IMG/VR virus record: IMGVR_UViG_3300021379_000360
Coordinates: 1-30,322 of that record
Length of the DNA stretch: 30,322 bases
Strand: one strand, 5' to 3'
Source: a virus
Shown here: in pieces, positions 1 through 9,800 of the stretch
Numbering within the stretch: the first letter of the stretch is position 1
Layout of the letters: every line of letters starts with the position of its first letter
Notes under the pieces: model-generated
Databases searched by the model: none
What the model was told of the DNA's origin: nothing
The model's input: only the letters and a program-made list of their open reading frames with translations
Position numbers and translations under genes: made by a program

Positions 1-27
1 GCTCTTACATCTTACGATAATTAAGTT

Positions 28-837
28 ATGGAATGTTTTTGTGAGCGTTCAGTATTGGCTATGACTTATCCACCAAACAACCTAAATTCAGTTATGGCTG
101 AAAAAGGTGTTCTACAAAGAATGCTACTCTTTGTTTGGGAGGTTCCGGAGTTTTTACAACATAAAATGAGAAGTGAACAGATTGCGAAAGCAGGAACAGT
201 TGAAGAAATCAATCAGCCTATCGAACAGTATGTAAAAGCCCTGCTTGAATTGTATAAAATAACAAAGGCAAGGTTTGAAGAAGTAGGTGGCGACCCTCTA
301 AAGACAATGACCTTTACAAGAGATTTCAATGATGTTTTGCAGTTAGAATATGAAAACATGAGAAGGTATCTCCAAAATACAAGAAGTGATGTAAATGCCA
401 TAGCATCTAACTTTACTACTCGTTTGATGAAGATTCTAATCAAAATGTCAGTGCTTTGTAGTGTAGCGTCTGCACCTTCTATGCTTGATAAATCAGACCG
501 CTTCAAAGTCACAGGGCATAATGTCCGTCAAGCGGCTACTATCGTCCGACAATGTTATATGACATTGGTAGATTGGTTAGAACGAAGCCTAAAGGCAAGC
601 AGGTCAAGCATAACCGAAGTGTCGTTGGAATCTTTCTTTAGTAATGTGTATGATAAAATAGACAAAGATGAAGAGGGATATGTCAATAAGTCTATATTTT
701 TCAAGGAAGTAAAGAACAAGGCAAAGAAATCTCAAGCACAAATTTACAGACATTATGAAGTAATTAGACACAAGTTTGATGAAATGAAAGTAGGAAGAAG
801 CGTATTTGTAAAATATAACAAAGGTGATGAAGAATGA
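28..837 (+). CDS. Helicase/primase-type replication protein, C-terminal part
   Basis: A 269-residue protein that I recognise only loosely. The first 40 residues (an LAMTYPPNNL segment followed by GVLQRMLLFVWEVPE) resemble the turn in phage DUF3987/DnaB-like helicase proteins where the ATPase core ends and a helical region begins. Residues about 125-190 form a helical block of the type that follows the core in those proteins. The last 70 residues look like a winged helix. No Walker A or B motif is present, so this would be only the C-terminal half. ATG 28 has no Shine-Dalgarno, and an in-frame TAA lies at 22-24 with plausible coding sense before it. The gene may therefore be split, or be the tail of a longer protein broken by a real or sequencing stop. 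It overlaps the next gene by ATGA, so it leads the plus-strand operon within this window. The function assignment is weak. Confidence 0.5.
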   Translation: MECFCERSVLAMTYPPNNLNSVMAEKGVLQRMLLFVWEVPEFLQHKMRSEQIAKAGTVEEINQPIEQYVKALLELYKITKARFEEVGGDPLKTMTFTRDFNDVLQLEYENMRRYLQNTRSDVNAIASNFTTRLMKILIKMSVLCSVASAPSMLDKSDRFKVTGHNVRQAATIVRQCYMTLVDWLERSLKASRSSITEVSLESFFSNVYDKIDKDEEGYVNKSIFFKEVKNKAKKSQAQIYRHYEVIRHKFDEMKVGRSVFVKYNKGDEE

Positions 838-1076
838 AGTGGGAAAATACATACTTAGTATTTGAAGTAGCAAAAGGGCCAAAAGTAATAATTGACACAC
901 TAAATACCTATGGTGATGAAGGTTGGGAATGTTGTTCTCAACTTATTGTTGCCGGTTCTCAAATAGTGTGTTTCTTAAAGAGAAGAACAGACCTAGATGA
1001 ACAACCTAAAGTTGACAAAGAAGAACAAAAGGTTGCTAAACTATGGTCAAGTCCAACTACTTCTACTAAGGAATGA
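834..1076 (+). CDS. Small DUF4177-like protein
   Basis: An 80-residue protein. The core resembles the DUF4177 family: an opening YLVFEV strand, then LNTYGDEGWE at about residues 24-33, then a strand ending in CFLKRR. The NxxGxEGWE turn followed by a short strand and a KR end is the hallmark I used. The family's function is not known, and in phages these proteins occur among replication or accessory genes. The last 30 residues are charged and probably disordered. The start overlaps the previous stop (ATGA), and GGTGAT lies eight bases before the ATG, matching the ribosome-binding motif used across this window. Confidence 0.75.
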   Translation: MKWENTYLVFEVAKGPKVIIDTLNTYGDEGWECCSQLIVAGSQIVCFLKRRTDLDEQPKVDKEEQKVAKLWSSPTTSTKE

Positions 1077-1081
1077 GTTGA

Positions 1082-1675
1082 ATGTCTGTTTTAGCAATTG
1101 ATTTAGAAACCAAAAATATGTCTTATGACATAGGCGGTTTTGGTAATACTCATATGTTTCAAGTATCTACTGTTGCTACTTGGAATGGTGATATTGGAAC
1201 TGTTTATGTAGATGAGCCTGTTGAAAGTTTTGCTAAATCGGGTCATGTTATTAAGTCTTTAAGAGAATTAAAATACGATTTAGATGAACATTTTGAAAAA
1301 GGTGGATTATTGTTAGGGCATAATATTGCTGCTTTTGATTTGCCTATTCTTAGAGATTCTATGGATATTCATTGTATTAATAAATACATTAATGAAAAAC
1401 AATACATAGATACTTCTAAAATTCTATTGAAAGAATATAAAGAAAGATTCCAATTAAAGAATTTAGTAAAATGCACAATGAATGATTCTAAACTAATGGA
1501 TAGTGCAGATGCGCCTAAATTGTGGAAGATGGGTCAGTATGATGAAGTTGTAGAGTATTGCATGAAAGATACTCAATTAGTTTATGACTTATGGAAATAC
1601 GGCCAAGATAACGGATTAGTAAAAGCATTTTCTATTGAAGATGGAGAATATAAAGATTTGGAGGTGAATTGGTAA
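1082..1675 (+). CDS. DEDD-family 3'-5' exonuclease
   Basis: A 197-residue protein with the three exonuclease motifs of the RNase H-like DEDD superfamily. Motif I is DLET (Asp7, Glu9), motif II is GHNIAAFD (Asn81, Asp86), and motif III is YCMKD (Tyr159, Asp163), which makes it the DEDDy type found in family B polymerase proofreading domains. It is a stand-alone nuclease with no polymerase part. It probably trims 3' ends during viral DNA replication, repair or recombination, or acts as a separate proofreader. It follows the DUF4177-like gene by five bases, and its TAA stop overlaps the ATG of the next gene, so it belongs to the same operon. An AAGGA lies about 11 bases before the ATG. The exonuclease family is clear; the exact role is inferred. 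Confidence 0.88.
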   Translation: MSVLAIDLETKNMSYDIGGFGNTHMFQVSTVATWNGDIGTVYVDEPVESFAKSGHVIKSLRELKYDLDEHFEKGGLLLGHNIAAFDLPILRDSMDIHCINKYINEKQYIDTSKILLKEYKERFQLKNLVKCTMNDSKLMDSADAPKLWKMGQYDEVVEYCMKDTQLVYDLWKYGQDNGLVKAFSIEDGEYKDLEVNW

Positions 1676-1827
1676 TGACAGGTTGGGATTGGTTCGGTCT
1701 TATTGTTTTTATCACTATTCTAATGCTTCTTTTCTTTGCTGCTTTCGGTGGGTCTAATATAACCGACCAAAGCGTTGAAGATTACATGAAGCGTTTAATG
1801 AATGAAGATAAAGGCGGAAAGAGATGA
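1675..1827 (+). CDS. Small single-pass membrane protein
   Basis: A 50-residue protein. One strongly hydrophobic segment spans about residues 7-26 (LIVFITILMLLFFAAF) and is followed by a charged C-terminal tail. The start ATG shares its A with the TAA of the exonuclease gene, and the TGA stop overlaps the next ATG, so both ends are set by translational coupling. GGAGGTGA lies just upstream (1660-1667). Small membrane proteins in this position can be holins or anchors, but nothing in the sequence decides this. Confidence 0.72.
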   Translation: MTGWDWFGLIVFITILMLLFFAAFGGSNITDQSVEDYMKRLMNEDKGGKR

Positions 1828-1967
1828 AATTAAAACAGGTATGTCGCTACTGTAATGAATTAACAGTGGCCAAAAGACTACGAGGTTTTTATTTAGGTTC
1901 TTCTGAACAAGTAAAACTTTGGGAATGCAGGGCTTGTAATGGCATTTGGTCTGAAAAAACAATTTGA
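1824..1967 (+). CDS. Small zinc-ribbon protein
   Basis: A 47-residue protein with two CxxC knuckles, Cys7-Cys10 and Cys36-Cys39, separated by 25 residues. This is the layout of a zinc ribbon. Such proteins often bind nucleic acid or adapt host transcription, but no specific family is recognised. It is the last gene of the plus-strand operon. Its start overlaps the preceding stop (ATGA), and its own stop codon is the first part of the terminator stem. Confidence 0.75.
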   Translation: MKLKQVCRYCNELTVAKRLRGFYLGSSEQVKLWECRACNGIWSEKTI

Positions 1968-1996
1968 GGGGGCTTCGGCCTCCTCACTTTTTTTTT
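1965..1996 (+). terminator. Hairpin terminator between convergent operons
   Basis: A nine-base-pair stem (1965-1973 with 1978-1986, one G-T pair) is closed by a TTCG tetraloop within C(TTCG)G, one of the most stable RNA loops. It is followed by one base and nine Ts (1988-1996). Read on the other strand, the same stem is followed within five bases by six Ts (1959-1954), so it can stop transcription from both sides. A second run of nine Ts lies at 2015-2023. The hairpin plus T-tract is the form of a bacterial intrinsic terminator; archaeal polymerases can terminate on the T-tracts alone. Confidence 0.85.
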
Positions 1997-2033
1997 GGTT
2001 TTTCAGCCATACAATTTTTTTTTCATAAGGCGA

Positions 2034-2198
2034 TTAACGCAAAGACTCGATATGTGCCATAGTAGGGCAAGGGCAAATATGGGTAGGCCAATCTACCAAC
2101 ATCAAATATGCACCGTTACCATCATTATGTAATACATTTCCTTCTTTTAACACTTGATAATAGTGTTGTTCCAATACTTCTCTATAACTTTTTTTCAT
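2034..2198 (-). CDS. Small hypothetical protein, last gene of late operon
   Basis: A 54-residue protein of unknown function. The ATG overlaps the TGA of the fibre gene (ATGA), and AGATGGTGAA lies at the usual distance upstream, so it is very likely translated. The C-terminal half holds a compact WPTHICPCPTM segment with a CPC pair and two histidines nearby, which suggests metal binding or a disulphide, but this is not diagnostic. It ends about 40 bases before the shared terminator. Confidence 0.65.
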   Translation of the reverse strand: MKKSYREVLEQHYYQVLKEGNVLHNDGNGAYLMLVDWPTHICPCPTMAHIESLR

Positions 2199-3472
2199 GC
2201 TATTTTCACCATCTCTACCAGCGTTGTTGGTAAATTACTACTTCCACCCTTCTTAATGTTATAATGGTCGCCACTTGAGCCTGTATGTCCTACCATCTTA
2301 TGTTTATTTACAAGTGTATCTCCACTTGCTAAAGTTACAATATAACTACTAAAAAAATGAGAATCAGCCCAAAAACCGTTTATCTGCACTCTACCAAACC
2401 CAACGATATTGGCTTCGGCACTTCCATTTTTATATGCTAATAATTGTAATGTGTATTTAACCCCGCTTACTTGGTCTAAGGAATTAGTGCTTCCTGTTCC
2501 GAATTGATACTGAACCCTAACCATATATGTTCCTGCCGTTGAAGCAGTAGCAGTAAATGTTCCATTGGAAAAACCTGTTAGATTTCCTGTTCTAGCATAC
2601 GCTGAATCAGTATCATCTGCATCATGTGTATTAGCGGTGTCTGTATCAAAATCAGTTTTATCAGTTCTTAACTCCCATACACCATAAGTTAGACCACTTT
2701 CTAAAGCCTCTAAAGCCGCTTTACCATTAGAATGAGTATAAGTTAATACATAACCATCTTGACCCGACCCTACTGTTTGGTCGCCATCAATCTTGAGCGT
2801 TCCTAACTTTACATCTCCTTGTCCGTTTGGCGTTAAGTTAATATCAGCATTAGTAATAGTAGAACTAATATCAATACTGTTGCTATCGCCTGTTATTTTA
2901 CCTGATTCGGTGTAGCCCGAATTATCATAGCCAATACTTACTTCATTAGTGACTTTACTTGTAGTTAAGAATTGAACCAATCTATCCGAACTCGAAATAG
3001 AATCATCGTCAGAACCACCTACAATTTTGATAATAGCAATAGGAATATCATCATCAAGTAAATCCGGAACCCTATTTGGTGTAGCATTAGAGCCTCTTAA
3101 TACCATAGTATTGTCAGCCTTCGCTACTAATACCAAATAAAAATCATCAGACGCAAGCGGAGTAATATCTACTGCGCCTGTTCCCGAATCATATGTGGTA
3201 TTCATAGCAGTAGCAGTTAAAGCAGTAATTGTTTCTAATTTACCATCTCTATATGCTTTACCTGTTGTAACCGCAATAGTAGTAAAAGAACCACCATCTG
3301 CAAAAGTAATATCAAAATCAGTAGCACTTCCTTTGATAGCATAATTTCCTTGCATTCCTTTACTTAATGCTTTAATTAGTCCGGAATGAGGATAATCTAC
3401 TTCATCTGTTATTTGTGCAGTAGGGGTTGTTCCCGAAGTTGTGCTATAATTATGTGGGTTTTCTATTGCCAT
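2195..3472 (-). CDS. Tail fibre / receptor-binding protein with C1q-like C-terminus
   Basis: A 425-residue protein rich in Thr, Ser, Asp and Gly, as in trimeric fibres. An N-terminal region (to about residue 170) has the look of a tail-attachment domain with short beta strands. A middle stretch contains a LTPNGQGDVKLGTLKI segment of the type repeated in many marine viral fibre proteins. Residues from about 300 to the end resemble a C1q/TNF-like jelly roll: FTATASTAGTYMVRVQYQF, then a core of strands, then a final VEMVKIA. That domain commonly trimerises and binds receptors. The start has a GAGGTAGAGTAAT leader. It sits at the end of the tail cluster, where host-range proteins usually lie. Confidence 0.75.
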   Translation of the reverse strand: MAIENPHNYSTTSGTTPTAQITDEVDYPHSGLIKALSKGMQGNYAIKGSATDFDITFADGGSFTTIAVTTGKAYRDGKLETITALTATAMNTTYDSGTGAVDITPLASDDFYLVLVAKADNTMVLRGSNATPNRVPDLLDDDIPIAIIKIVGGSDDDSISSSDRLVQFLTTSKVTNEVSIGYDNSGYTESGKITGDSNSIDISSTITNADINLTPNGQGDVKLGTLKIDGDQTVGSGQDGYVLTYTHSNGKAALEALESGLTYGVWELRTDKTDFDTDTANTHDADDTDSAYARTGNLTGFSNGTFTATASTAGTYMVRVQYQFGTGSTNSLDQVSGVKYTLQLLAYKNGSAEANIVGFGRVQINGFWADSHFFSSYIVTLASGDTLVNKHKMVGHTGSSGDHYNIKKGGSSNLPTTLVEMVKIA

Positions 3473-3473
3473 A

Positions 3474-3815
3474 TTACTCTACCTCAAATACAAAATATAC
3501 TTCTAAGTCACCTGTTGTAGCGACACTAATACCATTAAAATTTACTCTTGCCAACATATCCCCTGCCGAAGTAAAAAATCCTGCCTCTCTAATAGTTTTA
3601 CCATTTATTTTAGAATTTGACCCCGCAACTGTAAATGAATATTCTACCGTATTTTCATCAGATTTAACTGCGGTAGCGGTAACAGAAATGTCACTATCTA
3701 CATCTAAATTATTAGAAGAAGGACTTGTAGAATTACCACCAAACCCTACTCTTCCGGTGCTTAGAATGCTTACTGCTTGTGTGGCTAGTAGTTCTTTAAA
3801 TTTATCAGTTATCAA
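3474..3815 (-). CDS. Small tail tip / fibre-associated protein
   Basis: A 113-residue protein. The first 20 residues are helical and the rest is beta-rich. A KTIREAGFF segment (about residues 73-81) resembles the conserved turn in phage tail-collar and fibre-attachment proteins, which often read 'ikEiGLfn'. It starts with TTG, supported by GGAGGAAGA at the normal distance. The TTG overlaps the TGA of the hub gene (TTGA). It is probably a structural component joining the hub to the fibre encoded next; the precise role is inferred from position. Confidence 0.6.
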   Translation of the reverse strand: MITDKFKELLATQAVSILSTGRVGFGGNSTSPSSNNLDVDSDISVTATAVKSDENTVEYSFTVAGSNSKINGKTIREAGFFTSAGDMLARVNFNGISVATTGDLEVYFVFEVE

Positions 3816-6800
3816 AAATCTTCCTCCAATAATGTAGTATGTGTGACTCCACTTCCACCACTGAATCCTAATGGGCGAGTGTTCGTATTTAGAGTTGTTC
3901 CGAATCCTAGTGTTGCACCTCCGCTACTTGCTCTTTCTTTGAGAATTAATCTAATTGGTTTAATTTTCATATTATCTATAAAAGTATAAAGAACATTGGA
4001 ATCGCTTAAATTTTCGTCAAGAGTTTCTGTATTTAATTTACTTTGTTCTACTTCTATTTCAGAAAATCTATCTTCAAGACCTTTGCTATATCTTCCTAAT
4101 TCTAATTCTATATTTCCTGTTAATAGATGCTTTAATTGTATAATTAAATATTGTTGTCTTGGTAGATTTTCTCTTCTTATTTCTAATTCTACAATATCTC
4201 CTGCTTTTAATTGAGAAGCCCCTGTATGTCCTATTACTACCTTTATTTTTACATTATTATCTGTATGAATTTTTAATAACTCATAACTTCTTTTGTCTAC
4301 TTCTTCTTGAGTAGTTAATTGAGAATCAAATTCAGTTAGTGTTTTCTTTCCTATTTCTTTTATGCTTCTAATGTTTCTTCTTACTGATTTGTAGCCACTA
4401 CCATAAACAATTATTTCATTATACAAATCAAATAAATTTTCGCTCTTTTCATATTCATATAATTCAACACCATCAACATCGTTGATAAATACACCAGAAC
4501 TAAAATAAGAATCTTCTTTATCTTTGATATAAAACCCATTATCATAATACAGTATTTTATTTTTCTTAGATAATAAAAAGTTAATAGCGGAATACAAATC
4601 TATATTCTTAAAATAAGGGGCTATAAAAGTAGGATAATCAATAGCAGATAAAGTAAAGTCAATATCATTTTCTTCTAATAATTCCGAAACTAAAGTTTCT
4701 GTTTCGTTACAAATAGTTACACCTGCCCCTATCAATGCTCTTTTTCCTAAATCAATTGAGCCATTTACCTTTATTGTAAATGGTTCTGTTATTGAAACAA
4801 CTCCTATTTGTTTTTGCATTTCACTAAATTCTAAATAATGACCTATTACATCTCCATTATCAATATGTTTTACTTTTGTTTTATATCCTCTTTCTCCATC
4901 AGAAACATACATAGTTTTTTCAGAAGGCAATATACTATTGAAATAAGTTTCATTTCTAATTACTAAATGTTCAGAAGCAGATTGAACATCAGGGTCAACA
5001 ATAACATACATGGATAAAGCAGCCTCTTGTCCTCCTGTATTGTTTTTAGTATTAGTATCATTAAATCTTCTCGGCCCTGCTTTATTAGATAACATATAGT
5101 CGTTAATATCTCCTGCATAACAAGCATTTTCATTTGGTTTTTTAGTATATTCAGATGATAAAGTATTTATTCTAATATTTTTAGGAGAATAGTCATAAAA
5201 ACACACATGGTTAGGTTGCATTATTCTATAAAAATGACCTTCACCGGAAGAAGGGTCAAGTTCCGCATCTAAGGTTAATATGTGTGTTTCAGTAGTATCA
5301 GATACATCTATTTCATGAGAAATAACATAAGCAAAATGAGAAGGCGTTCCGTTATTAATTGAAATAGTGTCTATTACTTTATCTCCACTTGAAGTAATAG
5401 GAGGAGAGTCTGTTATTGATACTTCATCATCATAGTATCTAACTGATTCAGATACTAAATAACAACCTGTTAAATCATTTATTAATTTAAGAGCAGTTCT
5501 ATTAATATTATTAAACGCTTGATTTCCTCCGTTTTGGAAATACTCAATGTCTGTTATATCTGTATCTACTACGATAGTATATACATATTGAGCAGTATTA
5601 CCGACACTACTCATACTTCCACTACCTACTAAAGTATCGGGTGTTTGGCTTGTATCAATATACAGTTTAGGTTTATATGCTAACATTACACCGTCAGCAT
5701 CTTCATTATATGTTCTCGCAGTTCCTTCTACATCTTCAAATTGTGCAAAATCATTGTGTAAAGATACTCCAAATATAGTAGTATCGTTTGAACCCGAATC
5801 AAATTGCATAGCCGACATACTTCTAACTATTCCTGCCACTGTTCCTTTAGAAGCCTTAGACCCGTTATCAGCATCTTCAATATTAAATCTGTCTAAAACT
5901 AAAGGCATCATACCTGCATATACACTTTCAGAACCGGCAGGTGCAACTGAATCTTGAACATCTTTTAGTTCATCTAATAACTTAAATATTTTAGAAGGAT
6001 GATTAGTTAAAGTAATAGCATTATCTTCATCTCCTAAAATTGAATCTGCTTCTACTGCGATAGGTAAATAGGTATTAGTTTCTCTTGAAGAATCAGAACC
6101 ATTGTCTAAAGTTTCTCCATATTTAGAATACCATGCGGAAGGGTTTTCTCCATAATTTCCACTTCCGGTATCATGAACTAAAGCCGTTCTTAGCATATGA
6201 ATAGACTTATCAAAATTAACAAAGGTATCTTCTGAACCGTGTCCTGTTACATCAGTAGTGTATGCCCCTGTTGTTTTAATAACATATAAAGTTCCTCCAT
6301 AGTAGTTGGTTCCATCTGTTTTAAAAGTTCCACCGGAAGCAAATATTCTTGCATTAGCAGTAGAAGAACCATTAGTTTCTAGTGCCGTAACCTTACAAAT
6401 GAACCTACCTTCTGAATCTACAATCAAATCATCTGCTGAAACTAATGCGCTCATATCCGCAGTTCCTTCAATATGAAGATTACTTACACTTGAGAATTTT
6501 CCTGTTCCTCCCGAAAAATAAGCACTTAAACTTACAGGTAAAGTAGCAGTATATTTAAATTTAGAAAGAACTTCTGTTTTCTTAGGAACATTTTCGGGGT
6601 CAATTTGATTAAACGCCCAATCAAAACATATTTCTGTTAATCTCATTAAACTAAATCGTTTTAAATCAGAAAGAGTTTTATCTGCTGAAATAATATTACC
6701 CATAGAATAACTTTTGTCTACATAATTCAAAGAAGTAGTTTGTCCTAATATTCTACTTTCTTTGGTATCAAAAGAAGTAGTAGGCGAAGATTCAGATATA

Positions 6801-9800
6801 GTCATAATATTATATTTTGAAATATCTCTACTTTGATTCATTAGACTATCTGTTCTTTTAGAACTGTATGGGGTTAAATCACCATTACTAAATAAAAACA
6901 TTCTTGCTACTTTAGGGTCTATTAAATCTATTCTTTTAATAAAGTAAGGATTAGCATTGTCTATATTACTTGCACCACTTCTTGAAAAAGTTATAGGGTC
7001 ATAACTTCCTCCGCTTTTATGAACAAAAGTATCGAAAAACCTTGAACCGCTAGTAGGTAAAAATCCTCTTGATTCGGGCAATAGATGGTTATATTTATCG
7101 CCACTTGAAGGGCTATATCCTGTTTTTCCTACTCCTGTTATTCTATTATCGTAAGTTCCCGATATTAGAGTATATCCTCCATTAAATCTATATGCAGTAG
7201 CATAGTATTGTATTTCACTTAGATTATTAGCGTAGTAGTTTGGATTAAAACCACCTTTAGCATCATTACCGTAATTATCGTATAGAAATCTTCTTGTTGT
7301 TGTAGCATTATAATTTCCTTTTTCCATGTTAAATATTCTATAATAGGGGCTTCCAAACTTTTCAGCATAAGTTATAGAATGACCTTCGGTGTCATAATAT
7401 AAAACATAATTTAGAATCATAGGATAATCGTCATCAGAAATCAATGAATGTAAAGGAGAAATTATTTTTCCCCCATGTAAATGCGCCCCATTTAGCATAT
7501 TCAATTCATGAGTTAATTTTGTGGTTTCTCCATAATTACCCGTTCCTTCTATTATTTGTAAAGTATCTCCGGCAGTAGGTTCACTTTCTAATAATCTATC
7601 TAAATAAATGGCGACATAATCATCTACTCCTGTTGTAGCAGTAGATGAAGGGTGTTGTATTTCCGCAATTAAACCCATAAATACACCATTAGCATACAAT
7701 GGTTTTCCATGATATTTTCTTGGATTAGTTAAAGAAGATAATAAATTTTCACTACCCGAACCTATAACAGAAGCAAAAATTAAATTATAATTAGTAAAGA
7801 AAGAATTAACTGTTCCAAAATTGGTAGCGTTGAAAGTAGTATCTCTTAGATTACCGTAATTAATATCAACTCTTCCTAAAGTCAATGGTAGATAAGGTGC
7901 TAATTCAATAATAGTATTTCCTTCTTCTTGACTTTGTTGTATAACTGTAAAATCTAATAAAGTATTTACTGTTTGAAAAGTTTCCTTTGTATTATTTACA
8001 TCTGTTAATCTTCCTTGAAATATAGAATCGCTTTTTATGTTTTTATTATTAGTAAGGTAATAACCAACTGCATTAGCATTTGTTATAGTAGACGCTTTAC
8101 TATTAATTAAATCAGTATCATCAGCACCTAAAGAATTTAATTTTGTTCCACCGTTAAAATATAATCCTTTATTTGCTGCGCCATTTAAAGAAGAGGCACT
8201 ATCTAAAGAAACATTAGAAGATAATGCTTTATTGAAAGAATACTCTACTTTATCTTTGTATCTAATGTATAAATAATCATAAGAATTATTTGTGCTACTT
8301 TTTGTCAAAGGAAATTCTTCTAAGACAATATTATCTGTTCCTGACAAAGAAGCAATTTTCCCAACATAACTAAAAGTTCCGTGTTCTTCGTGTTTTAAAA
8401 ATAAATGCGCCCCGATAACATTAGAACTTGCTGATAAATTATTACTAACACAAGTTATTGTTTTGCTATTAGGATTAACTGTTGCTATTTTTTCTGAACC
8501 GCTAACAGGTGATAAATTACCAAAAGCACTAATAGAAGAATAAATCATATCTTCTGAATGTAATCCATTTTTAGTTATTTTAGGCCCAATTAGTTTTCTA
8601 ATATCACTTCTTCCGAATAATTGCATAATAGTTTGGCCATTATCTCGATAGGTAGAAATATTTTCTACATCTCCTGCAAACTTTTCTACTTCTATATAAT
8701 AAGAACCAAACATGTAATCTAAAGAAGAAATACTTGTAGTTTGAGAAGAATCAGTAAAACTTAATGTAAGCAATTGTTTTGATTTATCAGAAGAAGAAAC
8801 TGTTGCTTCTAAAAACCCAAATTCTTTAGAAATTAATTTAACATACAAATTTTCATTTCTATTTTCTACTATTTCAAAATTAGTTAATAAAGTAGAATCA
8901 GTAGTATTCCACGCTCTCCTGTATAAAACATCAGAAGAAGATAAAACATAACCACTTGATGTAAATATTGCTTCCGTTTCTAATCTACTTTCTGCTCTAA
9001 AAGTAATATCTTGTTCATTACCTGTTGCACCGGAAACCATAGAATCTATTGTATCAACAATTAAAATATTATTATCTATTTTAACTTCATCTCCGACATT
9101 AAACATAGTAGATAAATCATAATTAGTAGTAAAAGTATATTCATTAGTTGACCCTATTCTTGTTTTAACTGTGGCTTTTAATGCAAACCAATCATTAAAA
9201 TCTGCTTGAAAAACCCTATGTCTAATTCTAAGTCTTTCAAATGGTTTTATTTTTTTTCTCATTATTCTTTTATTATCTATTATTTTTAGTTCGGCATAAC
9301 TGCCCCTTTTACCAATGGATTCTTCTAAAACTAAATCTATTGTATTTGTATTTTTATTTGCTTTTGTTGGAGAGTAATCATAATGAATGTATCTTTTTGG
9401 CCCTGTAAATAAAACATCACTTGCGGGATTAATATCTAAATCTGAATCTCTTCTAGCGTTTGGAAAACATTCATCGTAGTCAGTAAAATCAATAGGTGTA
9501 ACTGAATTTTGTATTGTTAAATCAGTATCATACTCATTAGATAATGAAGCAGGTAAATTCGTAAAAGTTTCTAAATATGCGGGATAATCTAATTCTTTTA
9601 GATTATCAACTAATTTAACATTCATAGTAAATTTACTCTTATCTAATATTTTATTTGAAAATGATTGTGCCGTAATAAATGTATTAGTCACATTAGGAGT
9701 AATTGTTCCTGTTCCTGCATCAGAAATAAACTTCATAAAATATTTAGTATTATGATTAAGTTCTCCCTTCTTATCTAATAACTCATCAAAGAAATAAAAC

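Noticed and set aside
620-720. EF-hand-like loop (DKDEEGYVNKS) in the first protein
   Set aside because: Position 12 of the loop is Ile rather than Glu or Asp, and the region fits better as part of a winged helix.
213-900. Two minus-strand open frames opposite the first genes
   Set aside because: Shadows of the helicase-like and DUF4177-like genes, rich in Phe, Leu and Ser as expected of antisense.
3427-3837. Plus-strand open frame of 136 codons
   Set aside because: Lies opposite the fibre and tail-tip genes, lacks a ribosome site and has a composition that follows the complementary coding frame.
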